Source: Brenneria bubanii
GTDB taxonomy: Bacteria; Pseudomonadota; Gammaproteobacteria; Enterobacterales; Enterobacteriaceae
Direction: 5' to 3'
Length of the DNA: 64,000 nt
Assembly: GCF_022378355.1 (NCBI RefSeq)
Contig: NZ_JAKMAJ010000005.1
Coordinates: forward strand, 1-64,000
This document shows, in pieces, positions 62,088-64,000 of the stretch. Below the pieces are notes generated by a model, which was not told where the DNA came from, ran no database searches, and worked only from the letters and a program-made list of their open reading frames with translations. Positions within the stretch are counted from its first letter, which is position 1. Each line of letters begins with the position of its first letter. The position numbers and the translations under genes were made by a program.

Positions 62088-62804
62088 TTAATCGGCTAGC
62101 GCCGCTTTCTGCGCCTGGATGATATGCTCGATTCCCGCGCGCGCCAACGCCAGTAAAGACAACAACTCTTCATGAGTAAAGGGTTCGCCTTCCGCGGTGC
62201 CCTGCACTTCAATCATGCGGCCATCTTCAGTCATCACCACATTCATGTCGGTTTCAGCCGCAGAGTCTTCGACATACTCGAGATCGCAAACGGCTTCACC
62301 GCCGACGATGCCAACCGATACCGCCGCCACCATGCCCTTCAGTGGATTCTTTTTCAACTTTCCGTTGGCAACCATAGTGTTCAGCGCATCGGCAAGCGCC
62401 ACGCCGGCACCGGTAATCGACGCGGTGCGGGTGCCGCCATCCGCCTGTAGCACATCGCAATCCAGCGTGATAGTGTATTCTCCCAGCGCTTTCAGATCGA
62501 TGGCGGCACGCAGCGAACGCGCGATCAACCGCTGAATTTCCATCGTCCGTCCGCCTTGTTTGCCCCTTGCGGCTTCACGCGCGTTGCGGCTGTGCGTCGC
62601 GCGCGGCAACATGCCGTACTCGGCAGTCACCCATCCCTGCCCCTGCCCTTTCAGAAAGCGCGGCACCCCCTCTTCAACCGTAGCGTTACATAAAACTTTG
62701 GTATCGCCGAACTCAACCAGAACAGACCCTTCGGCATGTTTGGTGTAATGGCGGGTGAATTTAAGGGGGCGTACTTGCTGTGCACTTCGGCCTGTAGGGC
62801 GCAT
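62088..62804 (-). CDS. rph: Ribonuclease PH
   Basis: Phosphorolytic 3'-5' exoribonuclease that trims tRNA 3' ends. It is 238 residues, full length: [55 protein letters not shown] and a complete C-terminus [21 protein letters not shown]. coli K-12 carries a known frameshift in this gene; here the frame is intact. It starts the rph-pyrE operon. yicC, its divergent neighbour in E. coli, is missing. Confidence 0.97.
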   Translation of the reverse strand: MRPTGRSAQQVRPLKFTRHYTKHAEGSVLVEFGDTKVLCNATVEEGVPRFLKGQGQGWVTAEYGMLPRATHSRNAREAARGKQGGRTMEIQRLIARSLRAAIDLKALGEYTITLDCDVLQADGGTRTASITGAGVALADALNTMVANGKLKKNPLKGMVAAVSVGIVGGEAVCDLEYVEDSAAETDMNVVMTEDGRMIEVQGTAEGEPFTHEELLSLLALARAGIEHIIQAQKAALAD

Positions 62805-63171
62805 GGATCATCTCCGGCGGGTAAAGTTAAACTGGCGCGCATTATACGGCCTTAGCGATACAATGCCTACCTTGCCTCGCGGCAATCACAAAAAGTCATA
62901 GATCATCAGGGTATACCCTCAGGTTATACCCTACCCATGAACAAGTATTCGTCAGCCATGGCGACGCATGGAATATTCTTGTGAAGCCCCATCACTGATG
63001 AGAAAAGCGTCATGTCGATCCACCGGCCTTGCCTGCCGCTCTTCGCTAACAAGTCTGAATCGCCGGCGTCGACGGTGCCGGTCACCGTCTCTTCTCATCG
63101 ACACCTTATGATTTTTCACAATACATTATTGTTGCCATGAATATTAAACAGCACGGGAGGCGGGATTAACC
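62805..63171. other. rph-epimerase gap with GGGTATACCC palindrome
   Basis: 367 bp divergent region that must hold the rph promoter and that of the epimerase. At about 62909-62918 there is a perfect palindrome GGGTATACCC, followed by a partial repeat TTATACCCT (62924-62932). It could be an operator or the end of an ERIC-type repeat (those end in similar TATACCC sequences). No yicC fragment is found in any frame. Confidence 0.4.
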
Positions 63172-64000
63172 ATGCGCCATATGCAAATCGAAGCGGTAAA
63201 CCTGCCTTTAGCCAGACCTTTCACCATCTCCCGCGGCACCCGCAACGCCGTCTCCGTGGTTCGCGTTACGCTGGAAGAACAAGGCTTTATTGGACAAGGC
63301 GAATCAACCCCAACGCCGCACTACGGCGAGTCGGTGGAAAGCGTTTGCCGCCAGTTGCAGGAAGTCGTCGAAGCGGTGGAAAACGGCCTCAGCATCGAAC
63401 AGTTACAAACCCATTTAGCGCCGGGGGCAGCCAGAAATGCGCTCAACTGCGCGCTATGGCGGCTCAAGTCGGCATTGGAAAAGCAGAGCCTGTGGCAGAG
63501 TCTCGGCATACGGCCGCCTCAGTCCGTCACGACTGCGGAAACCCTTTCTCTCGACAGTATGGAAAACATGACCGCCGCCGCCGCCGATGCGGTTTCCCGC
63601 GGCGCATTGTTGCTGAAAATCAAACTGGATCGCGACCTGATCCTGGAGAAAGTCGCCGCCATTCGTAAAGTGGCGCCTGATACCAGGCTGATTATCGACG
63701 CTAACGAAGCCTGGAGCGGTCTGGACCTCGGCAGCCTGTTCGATGCGCTGACCCGCTATCAGATCGGTATGGTGGAACAACCACTGCCGGCAGGTAAAGA
63801 TGATGACCTGCTGCGATTTTCCCACCCCATTCCGATTTGCGCGGATGAGAGCTGCCACCACCGCGGCGATATCGCCGGACTGTGCAGCCGTTACGAAATG
63901 ATTAACATCAAGCTGGATAAGTGCGGCGGCATAAGCGAAGCCCTGGCGATGGTGGAAGAGGCGAAACTTTACGGTTTGCAGGTGATGGTCGGCTGTATGT
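63172..64000 (+). CDS. ycjG: L-Ala-D/L-Glu epimerase (dipeptide epimerase), 5' part
   Basis: Enolase-superfamily enzyme of the muconate-lactonising subgroup, epimerising L-Ala-D-Glu from murein recycling to L-Ala-L-Glu. It is cut by the window end after 276 residues, of about 320 expected. Visible features: N-terminal capping domain (LARPFTISRGTRN), the KxK acid-base pair in LLKIKLD, the metal ligands Asp in IIDANEAW, Glu in VEQPLP and Asp in CADES, and the opposite lysine in NIKLDKCGG. ATG 63172 has GGGAGGCGGG upstream. In E. coli ycjG lies elsewhere, near mpaA; here it sits where yicC would be. Confidence 0.87.
   Translation, partial: MRHMQIEAVNLPLARPFTISRGTRNAVSVVRVTLEEQGFIGQGESTPTPHYGESVESVCRQLQEVVEAVENGLSIEQLQTHLAPGAARNALNCALWRLKSALEKQSLWQSLGIRPPQSVTTAETLSLDSMENMTAAAADAVSRGALLLKIKLDRDLILEKVAAIRKVAPDTRLIIDANEAWSGLDLGSLFDALTRYQIGMVEQPLPAGKDDDLLRFSHPIPICADESCHHRGDIAGLCSRYEMINIKLDKCGGISEALAMVEEAKLYGLQVMVGCM

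Noticed and set aside
62909-62932. GGGTATACCC palindrome as a regulator operator
   Set aside because: It may equally be an end of a degraded ERIC-type repeat; no regulator with such a site can be named, so no operator was called.

Overview
The window is chromosomal DNA of an enterobacterium. Gene content and protein similarity recalled from memory place it in Enterobacterales, most like Pectobacteriaceae (Pectobacterium, Dickeya, Brenneria, Lonsdalea). Evidence includes an E. coli-like hemG upstream of an rRNA operon, the tat-ubi cluster, a waa lipopolysaccharide (LPS) locus between hldD and waaA-coaD, and coaBC-dut-slmA-pyrE-rph. Most of it is conserved housekeeping DNA. I see no insertion sequence, prophage, CRISPR array or tRNA.

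Layout. 1-300: leader and tandem P1/P2 promoters of an rRNA operon running leftward out of the window. 0.3-15.8 kb, mostly minus strand: hemG, trkH, yigZ, pepQ, a fadA stump, fre, ubiD, rfaH (plus), hemB, tatDCBA, ubiBJE, rmuC. 16-24.7 kb: argH, argB, an argC stump, argE behind tandem ARG boxes, a GntR regulator, ppc and a tyrosine-phosphatase-like gene. 24.8-30.3 kb: udp, a dlhH stump, metE/metR and yigM. 30.6-37.6 kb: pagP, cysE-gpsA-secB, yibN, an ERIC-like repeat, envC-yibQ. 37.7-54.5 kb: LPS core locus hldD-waaF-waaC-waaL, a JUMPStart/ops element, waaQ-waaG-waaP, one GT4, two GT8, a strongly AT-rich tail (GT2, GT4-like, a broken GT-D gene, a DUF1796 gene), a terminator, then waaA. 54.5-64 kb: coaD, a lone GT2 on the other strand, mutM-rpmG-rpmB, radC, coaBC-dut-slmA, pyrE-rph, and the start of a dipeptide epimerase gene.

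How the genes connect. rfaH encodes the antiterminator that recognises ops. A good ops/JUMPStart match lies just before waaQ, so the regulator and its likely main local target are in one window. The waaQ operon builds the outer core on heptoses added by WaaC, WaaF and WaaQ, using the HldD product and Kdo from WaaA; WaaL then attaches O-antigen. PagP modifies the lipid A of the same molecule.

The most notable theme is localised gene loss. Stumps remain of fadA (with fadB gone), argC and dlhH, and a GT-D glycosyltransferase is broken by about six frame changes, mostly at homopolymers. Expected neighbours grxC, gpmI, waaE and yicC are not at their E. coli-type or Klebsiella-type positions. The AT-rich end of the waa operon is the most strain-specific part and the best place to look for new biology.
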